The notes beneath the pieces are model-generated. The model saw only the letters and a program-made list of their open reading frames with translations. It was not told where the DNA came from and did no database searches. A program made the translations under genes and the position numbers. Shown here in pieces: positions 56,410-64,000 of a DNA stretch of 64,000 nt. This DNA comes from Magnetovibrio sp. PR-2 (lineage in GTDB: Bacteria > Pseudomonadota > Alphaproteobacteria > Rhodospirillales > Magnetovibrionaceae), in NCBI RefSeq assembly GCF_036689815.1, contig NZ_JBAHUR010000006.1, positions 62,001 to 126,000 of the forward strand. The letters run 5' to 3'. Each line of letters starts with the position of its first letter. Positions within the stretch are counted from its first letter, which is position 1.

Positions 56410-58914
56410 ATGTTGAACGCCGTCGCAGCTCTGTGTGTGGTGGTGCCACTGTATATCCTTGGCAAAGAAATTCGTACGCGCCCCATTCATCAGGTGGTGT
56501 TGTCGCCGTTTTGGTATTTCACCTTCATTCTCTGCGTGGCCTTCCCCATTCGGGCGATGATGATCGATGCGGACTTAATCATCATTCAAGCTCTGGGTCA
56601 TGCCCAAGATGAGAAGCCGACATCGGTAATGTTGGCGTCCGCGTTGATCTTTGTTTTGGGTTTGTGGGGTGCCGCACTTACCGGCCGCCATTCGATCTTG
56701 AAAAGCTTTGCCGTCAGCGATGACGAGACCAAACCCCACAACTCACCCGCTCAAGAAACTGGACGCGAGCACAAACGACTGTTGATCGGCTTTGGCATCA
56801 TGGCGCTCGTGTGTATTATTGTGCTTGTTGTGCTTGGTGAAAGAGCTATCACGGACTTTAACGGGGCGGCGTATCAAAAATCGAGATTGGGCGCCGGACC
56901 GCTTTTGATGATACCCGAGCTGTTTACGTATGCGGTGTTGATCCTTTTGGGCTGGCTGATCGCGTATCGGGCACGACCGATCCGCAGTATCGAGTATCTG
57001 GTGATTGCAGTTGGTTTGGGCTTAACCGTTTGGGTGTCGATTGATTTGTTCTCGCGCCGATTCATCGCGGCGGCTTTGCTGGGCATGGTAATCTTGCTGG
57101 TTGTCAAACGCAAAGCCTGGTGGCCGGTTGGGCTGATGGTGTTTTTGTCTTCGATTGTCGCGACCGGCATTCTCGAATTTTTGCGCCAACTTTTTTACCT
57201 GTCCAACAGTCAGTATTCGTTTGCCTCACCGAAAGAGCTCATTGAGCATGTCTTTATCAAAAATTTCGCCATGTTCATTTCGTCGAGCTACGAAGGGGTG
57301 GAGCATCTGGCGCGGTTTATGGATAAAGCGTCTTGGCTGCAGCTTTTGACCGGTGTTGATCACGGTACGTCGTGGGTCTTTAACGCGGGCCTGTCGTTGG
57401 TTCCCCGGATGGTCTGGGAAACCAAGCCAGTTATTTATGGCGGGTTCGCACAGTTTCACTGGCTGTACCCAGCAGCGTTCAAAGACGGGTTTGCAACCGC
57501 AGGGATACCGATGTCTTTTGCGGTCGACTTTTCGTTCGGCTTCGGTCTGGTCTTCGCCGCATTGTTGACGTTCTTGCTAGGACGTCTTCTCGGCATTTGC
57601 GAGCGTCACTTTTGGTCTGGGCAGGCCACACCGATGCAAATCGTCATCAGTCTATTCATCTTGATCTATATGTTCAATTGGGTGCGGGGCGGATCGATCA
57701 TTGTGCAGAGCTTGCTTTTATTCTCGATTCCCTGCGTGATGATGTTTGGGTTCCAGTCCGTTCTCAAGACCATGTTTGATCTTGTCGCCGAAACGACGGG
57801 CGTTATGGGGGGGGCGGCCGCGATTGGCCGGAAAGTCTTCTTTTATCCGCATGCCTATTTACGAGACCGCCAGATGGACACGGTTCGCAGCTGGCCGGAA
57901 GAAGGCGTTGAGAACCCAGACCTCGTGACGGCGCGCACGGGCGGGCAAGTCACGCGTGAACAAGCGTTGAAGCCCGCAGGCCAATCGTGGAAAACCAGGT
58001 TGCCCCTGATCAACCTCAAACGCCGCCCGGATCAAGCGCCTTGCGGCTCCACAGTTTATGTCTGGGGTGGTCTGATCACGCACGGCCCGTTCATATCGGA
58101 TATTGATAATCCCTACGCCTATACGGCCTACAATCCGATGGCGTTGAAGCTTTATAAACCGATCCTTTCGGCAATACTTGAACATCCCCGTTGTCAAGAG
58201 ATCCGCTGTCTCAGCCAAGCATGCCGCGCGTCATTGGGCCGCGAGTTTGGTGCGGCCGTTCTCAACAAAGCCACCGTGCAATACCCGTGTGGGTCGTTGA
58301 CGGTGGCGCACCCCAAAACGGCAGACCCGGATCGTTGCCGCTTTGTGTTCATCTCCACACAATTTGAAATCAAAGGCGGTGAAGCCTTGTTGAGGGCGTT
58401 TCTGCGTGTCGTGGCGGATCACCCGCATTGCACTTTGGATATGGTTACTCACATCCCGGAGCACTTAGCGGAATTGGCTGAAAATATCCCCAACGTCACT
58501 ATCCATCCGGCACAGTATTCGCGCGAAGAGATCCGAGAGCGCTTTTTACAAAATGTCGACGTGTTGGTGCATCCGACCTATTTCGACTCGTTTGGCATGG
58601 TTGTCTTGGAAGCGCTGTTTGAGGCTTTGCCGATCATCGCCACGGATGTCTACGCCATTGGTGAGATGGTTCATGACGGTGATAACGGCTTTTTGTTGGA
58701 ACCTCCCGTGTCCATTTGGGACAAGGACCGACCATCGAAACTGTTTTCCGATATCCACCAAGTGCATGCAGCACTTAGCCAAATAGACACGACGGGTTTT
58801 GAAAACGCTCTGGTCGCCGCTCTCAGTGAATGTGCCCAAGCCCCGGAGTTTCGTACGCGTGCTTCACTTCGCAGTTCAAAAATCGCGGCGGAGATGGCAA
58901 AACAAAACCCATGA
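56410..58914 (+). CDS. fusion: Wzy-like membrane polymerase + GT4 glycosyltransferase
   Basis: An 834-residue protein. Residues ~1-455 hold about ten hydrophobic segments with a long extracytoplasmic-type loop (FNAGLSLVPRMVWETKP region), like O-antigen polymerases or ligases. Residues ~460-530 form a charged linker. Residues ~540-834 form a GT4-type domain with FVFISTQFEIKGGEALL, VDVLVHPTYFDSFGMVVLEAL carrying E-x7-E-like spacing, and GDNGFLLEPP. The frame is open throughout, with no sign of sequencing frameshift. Polymerase and cytoplasmic transferase on one chain would couple unit synthesis with polymerisation. The membrane half is assigned by topology only. Confidence 0.65.
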   Translation: MLNAVAALCVVVPLYILGKEIRTRPIHQVVLSPFWYFTFILCVAFPIRAMMIDADLIIIQALGHAQDEKPTSVMLASALIFVLGLWGAALTGRHSILKSFAVSDDETKPHNSPAQETGREHKRLLIGFGIMALVCIIVLVVLGERAITDFNGAAYQKSRLGAGPLLMIPELFTYAVLILLGWLIAYRARPIRSIEYLVIAVGLGLTVWVSIDLFSRRFIAAALLGMVILLVVKRKAWWPVGLMVFLSSIVATGILEFLRQLFYLSNSQYSFASPKELIEHVFIKNFAMFISSSYEGVEHLARFMDKASWLQLLTGVDHGTSWVFNAGLSLVPRMVWETKPVIYGGFAQFHWLYPAAFKDGFATAGIPMSFAVDFSFGFGLVFAALLTFLLGRLLGICERHFWSGQATPMQIVISLFILIYMFNWVRGGSIIVQSLLLFSIPCVMMFGFQSVLKTMFDLVAETTGVMGGAAAIGRKVFFYPHAYLRDRQMDTVRSWPEEGVENPDLVTARTGGQVTREQALKPAGQSWKTRLPLINLKRRPDQAPCGSTVYVWGGLITHGPFISDIDNPYAYTAYNPMALKLYKPILSAILEHPRCQEIRCLSQACRASLGREFGAAVLNKATVQYPCGSLTVAHPKTADPDRCRFVFISTQFEIKGGEALLRAFLRVVADHPHCTLDMVTHIPEHLAELAENIPNVTIHPAQYSREEIRERFLQNVDVLVHPTYFDSFGMVVLEALFEALPIIATDVYAIGEMVHDGDNGFLLEPPVSIWDKDRPSKLFSDIHQVHAALSQIDTTGFENALVAALSECAQAPEFRTRASLRSSKIAAEMAKQNP

Positions 58915-59849
58915 TGATTACTTTTGTCATTCCCGCCTATAACGCCGCCAAGACCATTGATACGACCTTGGGGTCCGTGTTTGCGCCAGAGCCTCTTGCG
59001 GAAATGAGCCTGGAAGTCATCGTCGCCGATGATGGCAGCTCTGATCGCGAAAAACTTCTCAATATTATTGGGCAGTACCCACAGGTTAAATATTGCGCCA
59101 ATGAGACGAACAAAGGGAAGATTGCCGCCGTCAATTTGGCGATCAGTCAAACGAAGGGTGATGTCATCATCATATTGGATGCCGACGACACCCTTGTGCC
59201 GGACTGGCCCCAGCGTCTGTCTTCGATTTTACCAGACTGGCCCGAAGATGCTTTAATTTGCTTTAGTGCTTGCCAAACTCAAAACGGTGAAACGACGGTG
59301 TCGCGGCCCGATTACGATGGGCCGCAAACGTTTGGGGACATCATCTCTGAAACCTACGCCGGGGAATACTTACCCATGTTCAGGGGCGATAAGATCCGAG
59401 AACTTGGAGGATACTTAGACCCCCAAATGCCCTGGGGGTGTGAGATGTGGACATACTTGCGTCTGTCCAAAACCTATCCGGTGTGGATCAGTTCAACGGT
59501 ATTGCGGGTGTATCATTATGACCGCCCGGGTTCATTAACGCATTCCAGAAATGAGAGCAAAACGGCCAGCCAAATTTCGCGTTGTCATGAATTGGTGCTC
59601 GACGAATTCGAAAGCGATTTTATCGCTCATTCACCCAGATATTATTTTAAACGCCGACTGCGCCAATCTGTTTATCTGGCGCTTTCAGGGGACATGTCAA
59701 AAGCGTTCAGAGTTTGGAAAGAGAATGCCCGTGTCTCCCTTTTTGTCGAAAGCGCTGGCGCACTTTTGTTTATTGTCTTGGGTAGCAAATTTACCAGCTT
59801 CGCCATTCGCATCGCCAAGTCCCTGGGCTTGGTTAAAAAGTTTGGATAG
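58911..59849 (+). CDS. glycosyltransferase family 2
   Basis: A 312-residue GT-A enzyme: FVIPAYNAAKTIDTTL at the N-terminus, VIVADDGSSDREKL for nucleotide binding, and IIILDADDTLVPDW carrying the D-x-D metal site. ECMW-type acceptor text appears as PWGCEMWTYLRL. A C-terminal hydrophobic segment (about residues 275-300) may associate with the membrane. The start overlaps the fusion gene by ATGA. Forms one linkage of the repeat unit; donor unknown. Confidence 0.8.
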   Translation: MMITFVIPAYNAAKTIDTTLGSVFAPEPLAEMSLEVIVADDGSSDREKLLNIIGQYPQVKYCANETNKGKIAAVNLAISQTKGDVIIILDADDTLVPDWPQRLSSILPDWPEDALICFSACQTQNGETTVSRPDYDGPQTFGDIISETYAGEYLPMFRGDKIRELGGYLDPQMPWGCEMWTYLRLSKTYPVWISSTVLRVYHYDRPGSLTHSRNESKTASQISRCHELVLDEFESDFIAHSPRYYFKRRLRQSVYLALSGDMSKAFRVWKENARVSLFVESAGALLFIVLGSKFTSFAIRIAKSLGLVKKFG

Positions 59850-59858
59850 TCGAAACAC

Positions 59859-61736
59859 ATGTGTGGCATAGCCGCAATTTCAGCCCGTACGAGCTGCCCC
59901 GCCATTGCAGAGATGCTCGGTGTCATGTCGAGCACAATTCGTCATCGAGGCCCTGACGATCAAGGGAAGTTTGTCTGCGACAATAAAATGGCTGCGTTGG
60001 CGCATCGTCGCTTGAGCATTGTCGACACCAGCTCGCGCGGGCGTCAGCCGATGTTGAACGAAGACGCCACGCTGGCTCTGATCTGCAATGGTGAAATCTA
60101 TAACTACGTTCAGCTTCGAAAAGAGCTGGAGGCCAAGTCCCATAGCTTCCGCTCACAAAGCGATAGCGAGGTTATCTTACACCTGTACGAGGAGTATGGA
60201 CCCAAACTGGTCGACAAGATTGTCGGTATGTACGCGTTTGTGATTTTACACATTCCGTCCGGCGAGATGTTCTGTGCACGCGACCCGTTAGGCAAGAAAC
60301 CTTTTTATTATGCCGAGACGCCGGCCCTTGTAGCTGTTGCCTCCGAAATCCCAGCACTGCTAGCCGTGCCAGAAGTTCAGCTGGATATTGATGTGCGCGC
60401 GCTTGGAATTTTCTTGTTGAGAAACTTGCGCCAGATACCCGACCCCATGACTATATACAAGGGGGTGCGTAGCCTTCCCCCAGGGCACACGATGAAGATC
60501 TCAAACGGTGTCGTGAGAAACGTGCAGCGGTTTTGGCATCCGTCTTTGAAAGCTCAACCGACGAGCAAAGAAGATGTGCGTGCCGCGTTGGAATGCGCGA
60601 TCGAGCGCCGACTGACCGGGGATGTGGAGATCGCGGCGCTTTTATCTGGCGGCGTCGATTCCTCCGCGATTGTGGCTTACCTCACCCAGAAGATGGACAC
60701 ACCTGTGCGCACGTATGCATTTGGCCTGGATGAAAACGACATCGAATTGCAACGGGCCCGTGAGGTGTCGAACGTGTATGGCACGCGCCACAAACAGTTT
60801 TACTTCCAGCCCGAAAAACAACATGACCTTTTCGAAGATTTGCTTGTCCATCACGGACAGCCGATCATGGCTTTGCCGCTGACGCATGCTTCCATGTTGT
60901 TTGACGAAATTCAAAAGGATGGCATTAAAACTGTTATGGCCGGGCATGGCGCGGATGAGTTGTTCTATGGTTATGATGGCGCAAAGCACCTTTTGTTGCT
61001 GTCTAAGCTTGAACCGGTTTTGCGCCTGGGTGTGTTCTCAGCGCTGGCGAAATGCATGCGGGGTGCGGTCAAGCCGGGAAGGCTTCGCGATGCGCTGGAG
61101 GTCATCACCCATCCCAAGGGCGCGCGAAAGCTGGCTTTGTATGAAAACGAAGCCCACACGTTGTGGCCCCAGATTTTTGCGACACCAAACGATGTCGCCA
61201 GTTTGACCGATTGGATGGCGCCTTGGATGCACTCTGCGCCGGATGCCTATATCGACGAGGCAGCCTTTTTGGGATTGATGCAGGAAAATGCGCACGCCAT
61301 AACCATTGGTGGTGATTTGCCGGCGATGCTGCATGGTGTCGAAGTGCGCTGTCCGTTTATGGATCGCGACTTGGCTGAGCTGGCGCTCACGACGCCTTAT
61401 GCACAAAAGGTGACGTTAGGCAGAAACGGTTGGAGCGGCAAACGCATTTTGAAAGATGCGCTTCAGGGCATCGTGCCTCAAACGGTTTTGAATGGGCAAA
61501 AACGTGGTTTTGGATATTACATCCAAGAAGACGCCGTGTTGCGGGGGCCGTGGAAAGAGCGCATCGACGATGTCTTTGCATCGCCCAACACTTGCGGGGG
61601 GCTTTTGGATGCAAACAAAATACAAAACCTCAAATCCAGGTTTGATGAAAAAGACCCGAGCATTCCGGCGAGTTTGATCGCAAAGCTGTATGCCCTGAAC
61701 CGCTTCTTAGCCATTCGAGGCCGCGTCCCGTCATGA
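59859..61736 (+). CDS. asnB: asparagine synthetase-like glutamine amidotransferase (AsnB) 2
   Basis: A 625-residue AsnB paralogue with Cys2 in MCGIAAIS, HRRLSIVD, CNGEIYNY, and SGGVDSS from residue 263 in the synthetase domain; AGHGADELFYGYDG matches the second nucleotide block. It is diverged from the copy at 54.5 kb, so the two probably amidate different carboxylates. The 3' end overlaps the Wzx-like gene by ATGA. Confidence 0.84.
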   Translation: MCGIAAISARTSCPAIAEMLGVMSSTIRHRGPDDQGKFVCDNKMAALAHRRLSIVDTSSRGRQPMLNEDATLALICNGEIYNYVQLRKELEAKSHSFRSQSDSEVILHLYEEYGPKLVDKIVGMYAFVILHIPSGEMFCARDPLGKKPFYYAETPALVAVASEIPALLAVPEVQLDIDVRALGIFLLRNLRQIPDPMTIYKGVRSLPPGHTMKISNGVVRNVQRFWHPSLKAQPTSKEDVRAALECAIERRLTGDVEIAALLSGGVDSSAIVAYLTQKMDTPVRTYAFGLDENDIELQRAREVSNVYGTRHKQFYFQPEKQHDLFEDLLVHHGQPIMALPLTHASMLFDEIQKDGIKTVMAGHGADELFYGYDGAKHLLLLSKLEPVLRLGVFSALAKCMRGAVKPGRLRDALEVITHPKGARKLALYENEAHTLWPQIFATPNDVASLTDWMAPWMHSAPDAYIDEAAFLGLMQENAHAITIGGDLPAMLHGVEVRCPFMDRDLAELALTTPYAQKVTLGRNGWSGKRILKDALQGIVPQTVLNGQKRGFGYYIQEDAVLRGPWKERIDDVFASPNTCGGLLDANKIQNLKSRFDEKDPSIPASLIAKLYALNRFLAIRGRVPS

Positions 61737-63058
61737 ACGTGCAAGAGACAGCTCGACAGTACATATCGTCGCTCGCTCGCAACCGCGATTATACGTGGAG
61801 CGTGTTCAGCAGCTACGTGCACATGGGGATGAACATTCTTGTTCAGCTCGTCCTGATCCCGATTTATCTACACTATCTGTCGAAGGAAGAGTTTGGTCTG
61901 CTGATGATTATTCTTGGCGGCACGAATTATCTGGGGATCGGGATCGGCTGGGTGGCGGCGGGATCCCAACGCATTATGGGGGAGCACGCCAGTCATGAAC
62001 GCACCATTGAACTGCTCAGCACCTATGGCCTGACAAAGGGGCTTTACCTGCTTTATGCCATTGTAACATCAGCGGTGATTTTCGCTGTGCTGTGGTTTTA
62101 TCTGGGCGGTGAAGTGGGCTTTGTCGATTTGTTTGGGCCAAACGCTTTGTATATTGTGGTTTTTGGCTTTGCCAACATTTTGGTGATGTATGACTTAAAC
62201 GCGGACCGGGTTGCTTTGATTGCGGTCGGTAAGCAGGCCTGGGCCCACGTTTTAAGTGCTGTGTCGCTGTTCGTCTTTGCTTGCATCGTGATCCCGGCTA
62301 TGATGTATGAAAGCAGCCTCAGTAGCGTGATGGGCGCCCTGTTCTTGGGCAATGTGGTTGCTCGGATCATGTCGTTTGTGGTGATGCGTCGAAATGCCAT
62401 CGTGATGCGCCTCTCCACGCGCCAAGTCGTCACGGACCTTAAACGTCTTATGGGCCGCATGGGTGGAGGATACGCCCTTTACGGCATCTTGATTTTGACC
62501 TTGTTGCAAGGCGATACGTTGCTTTTGGCTGCCATGGGCGGGGCTTTGATCGTGTCGGATTATGTGCTGATTTGGAAAGGAGCTGATGTGATCTTGCAGC
62601 TCCTGTGGCGGCTCCCCGAAACGCTGACGCCTTATCTGATCCATATGGATGCAAAAGGTGAGCGTCATCGTATGCAGGGCATATACAAAAAGGCGAATAT
62701 CACGATGATTGGCCTTAGCGCCCTTTGCGCCCTTTTATATGCTCTATTTGGTCAGGCTATCGTCGAGCTGTGGGTAGGTGTGGAACACACCCCGCAGGTG
62801 AGTGGTGCTTTTGCGCTGGCCGGGCTCGGACTGTTTTGGATGGCGATTGCCCGCTTGCCAGTGGTGTATGCCTTTTCAACCGTCCGTTTGCAGCCTTTGG
62901 TCGCTGTGCTGGGCTTTGAAACCATTGCCAAAGTAATAATCGTAATTGCACTTTTCCCATTCGTCGGGTTATATGCTCCTCTGATTGCGATGAGCGTCAT
63001 TCACGTTTTGGGTGTTGCTTATTTGTACCAAAATCTTCGCCGTAAAGTGTTTTCGTAA
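61733..63058 (+). CDS. Wzx-like polysaccharide flippase
   Basis: A 441-residue integral membrane protein with about 12 hydrophobic segments across its length and few charged loops. The N-terminal FSSYVHMGMNILVQLVLIPI is like the first helix of Wzx/MATE-type exporters. It probably flips undecaprenyl-linked repeat units across the inner membrane. The locus also has a PglK-like ABC flippase, so there may be two export routes or two glycans. Confidence 0.78.
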   Translation: MNVQETARQYISSLARNRDYTWSVFSSYVHMGMNILVQLVLIPIYLHYLSKEEFGLLMIILGGTNYLGIGIGWVAAGSQRIMGEHASHERTIELLSTYGLTKGLYLLYAIVTSAVIFAVLWFYLGGEVGFVDLFGPNALYIVVFGFANILVMYDLNADRVALIAVGKQAWAHVLSAVSLFVFACIVIPAMMYESSLSSVMGALFLGNVVARIMSFVVMRRNAIVMRLSTRQVVTDLKRLMGRMGGGYALYGILILTLLQGDTLLLAAMGGALIVSDYVLIWKGADVILQLLWRLPETLTPYLIHMDAKGERHRMQGIYKKANITMIGLSALCALLYALFGQAIVELWVGVEHTPQVSGAFALAGLGLFWMAIARLPVVYAFSTVRLQPLVAVLGFETIAKVIIVIALFPFVGLYAPLIAMSVIHVLGVAYLYQNLRRKVFS

Positions 63059-63062
63059 AATT

Positions 63063-64000
63063 ATGCCTCCCATCAATATCACCCACGTTATCACAGGCTT
63101 ATCGGTCGGAGGCGCCGAAAAAGTCTTGATGCGCTTGATTCATGAAATGGATCCGGCATGCTATAAAAACAGCGTCATTTCTTTGACCGATCTGGGCAAA
63201 CTCGGCCAGCAAATGGTTGAGAGCGGGGTGAACGTCTCTGCGTATAATTTCTCCAAAGACAGTAGCAACATTTTGCCTTTCATGAAGTTGTGCCGCGGGA
63301 TCAGAGGTCAAAAGCCCGACATTGTGCAAACGTGGATGTATCACGCTGACCTGATAGGTGGAATTGCGGCCAAACTGGTCACTTCCGCCCCAATCATCTG
63401 GAACTTGCGTCAAAGTAATCTTCATGACGTTCACAGTAAAAAATCGACCATTCGAACGGCCCATTTGTGTGCCAAGGTGTCTTCGCTGGTTCCCAATACA
63501 ATCATTTGCGGTTCCGAAGCTGCCCATTCCGTACACTCCGAAATGGGCTACGACGTCACCAAGATGGTGACTTTGAAAAATGGTTTTGACCACAGCAAAT
63601 ACAAAGAAAATTCCGAAATCGGCGTAGCTTTGCGCAAAAAAATCGGCATATCGGAGAGCTCCTTTGTCGTCGGCAACTCGTCTAGGTATGACCCGCAAAA
63701 AGACCACGAAACCTTTTTGAAGGCAGCCAGCTTGCTGATGAAGGCCCATGACGACGTCGCCATTTTGCTGTGCGGTGAAAACATCTCCGAAGACAATGAC
63801 GATCTTAAGAGCCTTATCGAAGAGTACGGTCTGACGTCAAAAGTTCACATTCTTGGTCTGATGCACGATATGGTCGAGTTCTACTCCGCTATTGATGCTC
63901 TCGCCTTAAGCTCGGCGTTCGGTGAGGGGTCGCCCAATGTCCTGGGCGAAGCCATGCTGTCCGGCCTGCCGTGCGTTTCGACCGATGTTGGCGACAGTGC
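63063..64000 (+). CDS. glycosyltransferase family 4, 5' part only
   Basis: Begins at an ATG 4 bases after the Wzx-like gene and runs off the right edge in an open frame (312 full codons visible). It starts INITHVITGLSVGGAEKVL, the glycine-rich acceptor loop of GT4 enzymes, then shows IICGSEAAHSVHSEMGY, GNSSRYDPQKDHETFLKA, and ALSSAFGEGSPNVLGEAMLSG with the E-x7-E motif. The C-terminal end is outside the window. Donor and acceptor unknown. Confidence 0.85.
   Translation, partial: MPPINITHVITGLSVGGAEKVLMRLIHEMDPACYKNSVISLTDLGKLGQQMVESGVNVSAYNFSKDSSNILPFMKLCRGIRGQKPDIVQTWMYHADLIGGIAAKLVTSAPIIWNLRQSNLHDVHSKKSTIRTAHLCAKVSSLVPNTIICGSEAAHSVHSEMGYDVTKMVTLKNGFDHSKYKENSEIGVALRKKIGISESSFVVGNSSRYDPQKDHETFLKAASLLMKAHDDVAILLCGENISEDNDDLKSLIEEYGLTSKVHILGLMHDMVEFYSAIDALALSSAFGEGSPNVLGEAMLSGLPCVSTDVGDS

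Overview
The window is a single-strand, tightly packed surface-glycan biosynthesis locus. All 54 protein genes I can support read on the + strand. Many neighbours overlap by 1-11 bases, often as ATGA, and only one gap exceeds 300 bases. GC content (roughly 50-55% by eye), codon use and gene families suggest a Gram-negative proteobacterium. An alphaproteobacterium of the marine Rhodospirillales type is my best guess, but no phylogenetic marker is present to prove it. There are no rRNA or tRNA genes, insertion sequences, CRISPR arrays or flagellin genes. Both ends cut genes: an SGNH hydrolase at the left and a glycosyltransferase at the right.

Layout. (1) 1-3.0 kb: end of an SGNH hydrolase, an SxtJ-type membrane protein, a 49-residue DUF5989-type membrane peptide and a carbamoyltransferase, closed by a probable terminator. 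(2) 3.0-3.35 kb: the only long gap, with a candidate promoter, a 12-base palindrome and a minus-strand stretch that reads like the tail of a lost gene. (3) 3.3-19.5 kb: a pseudaminic-acid-type nonulosonate cassette (PseB, DegT aminotransferase, PseG, PseI, SpsF-type cytidylyltransferases). It comes with an amidotransferase/HisH/HisF trio, a second carbamoyltransferase, a methyltransferase, a sugar N-formyltransferase, two Gfo/Idh oxidoreductases and a cytidylyltransferase-aminotransferase fusion. (4) 19.5-22.3 kb: two AT-richer GT-B-like genes. (5) 22.3-26.2 kb: a second HisH/HisF pair flanked by two sugar amidotransferases, one with an altered ATP loop. (6) 26.3-32.6 kb: a three-domain protein (AMP-forming ligase, GNAT, carrier protein), a cysteate-synthase-like enzyme, two sulfopyruvate-decarboxylase-like subunits and an aldehyde dehydrogenase. 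(7) 32.6-45 kb: a PglK-like ABC flippase, NeuB, NeuC, a 2-hydroxyacid dehydrogenase, NeuA, a UDP-sulfoquinovose synthase, two paralogous transferase-like proteins, a sulfotransferase, a methyltransferase and a polysaccharide deacetylase. (8) 45-64 kb: a radical SAM enzyme ending at a perfect hairpin, then glycosyltransferases, an MBOAT/SGNH acylation pair, a GDP-mannose dehydratase, two AsnB-type amidotransferases, a fused polymerase-glycosyltransferase, and a Wzx flippase.

How it fits together. Two nonulosonic acid routes appear to feed a lipid-linked glycan that is assembled, flipped and perhaps polymerised by proteins of the same locus, with heavy decoration (carbamoyl, methyl, formyl, amidino, acyl, sulfo). 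The most unusual part is the sulfur chemistry. Region 6 reads as a route O-phosphoserine + sulfite -> cysteate -> sulfopyruvate -> sulfoacetaldehyde -> sulfoacetate, next to a ligase-acyltransferase-carrier fusion that could activate such an acid and place it on an amino sugar. About 7 kb downstream lie a clear UDP-sulfoquinovose synthase and a PAPS-type sulfotransferase. I infer, without proof, that this locus makes a sulfonated and sulfated nonulosonate glycan, with an N-sulfoacyl (possibly amidinated) sugar as the candidate undescribed component.
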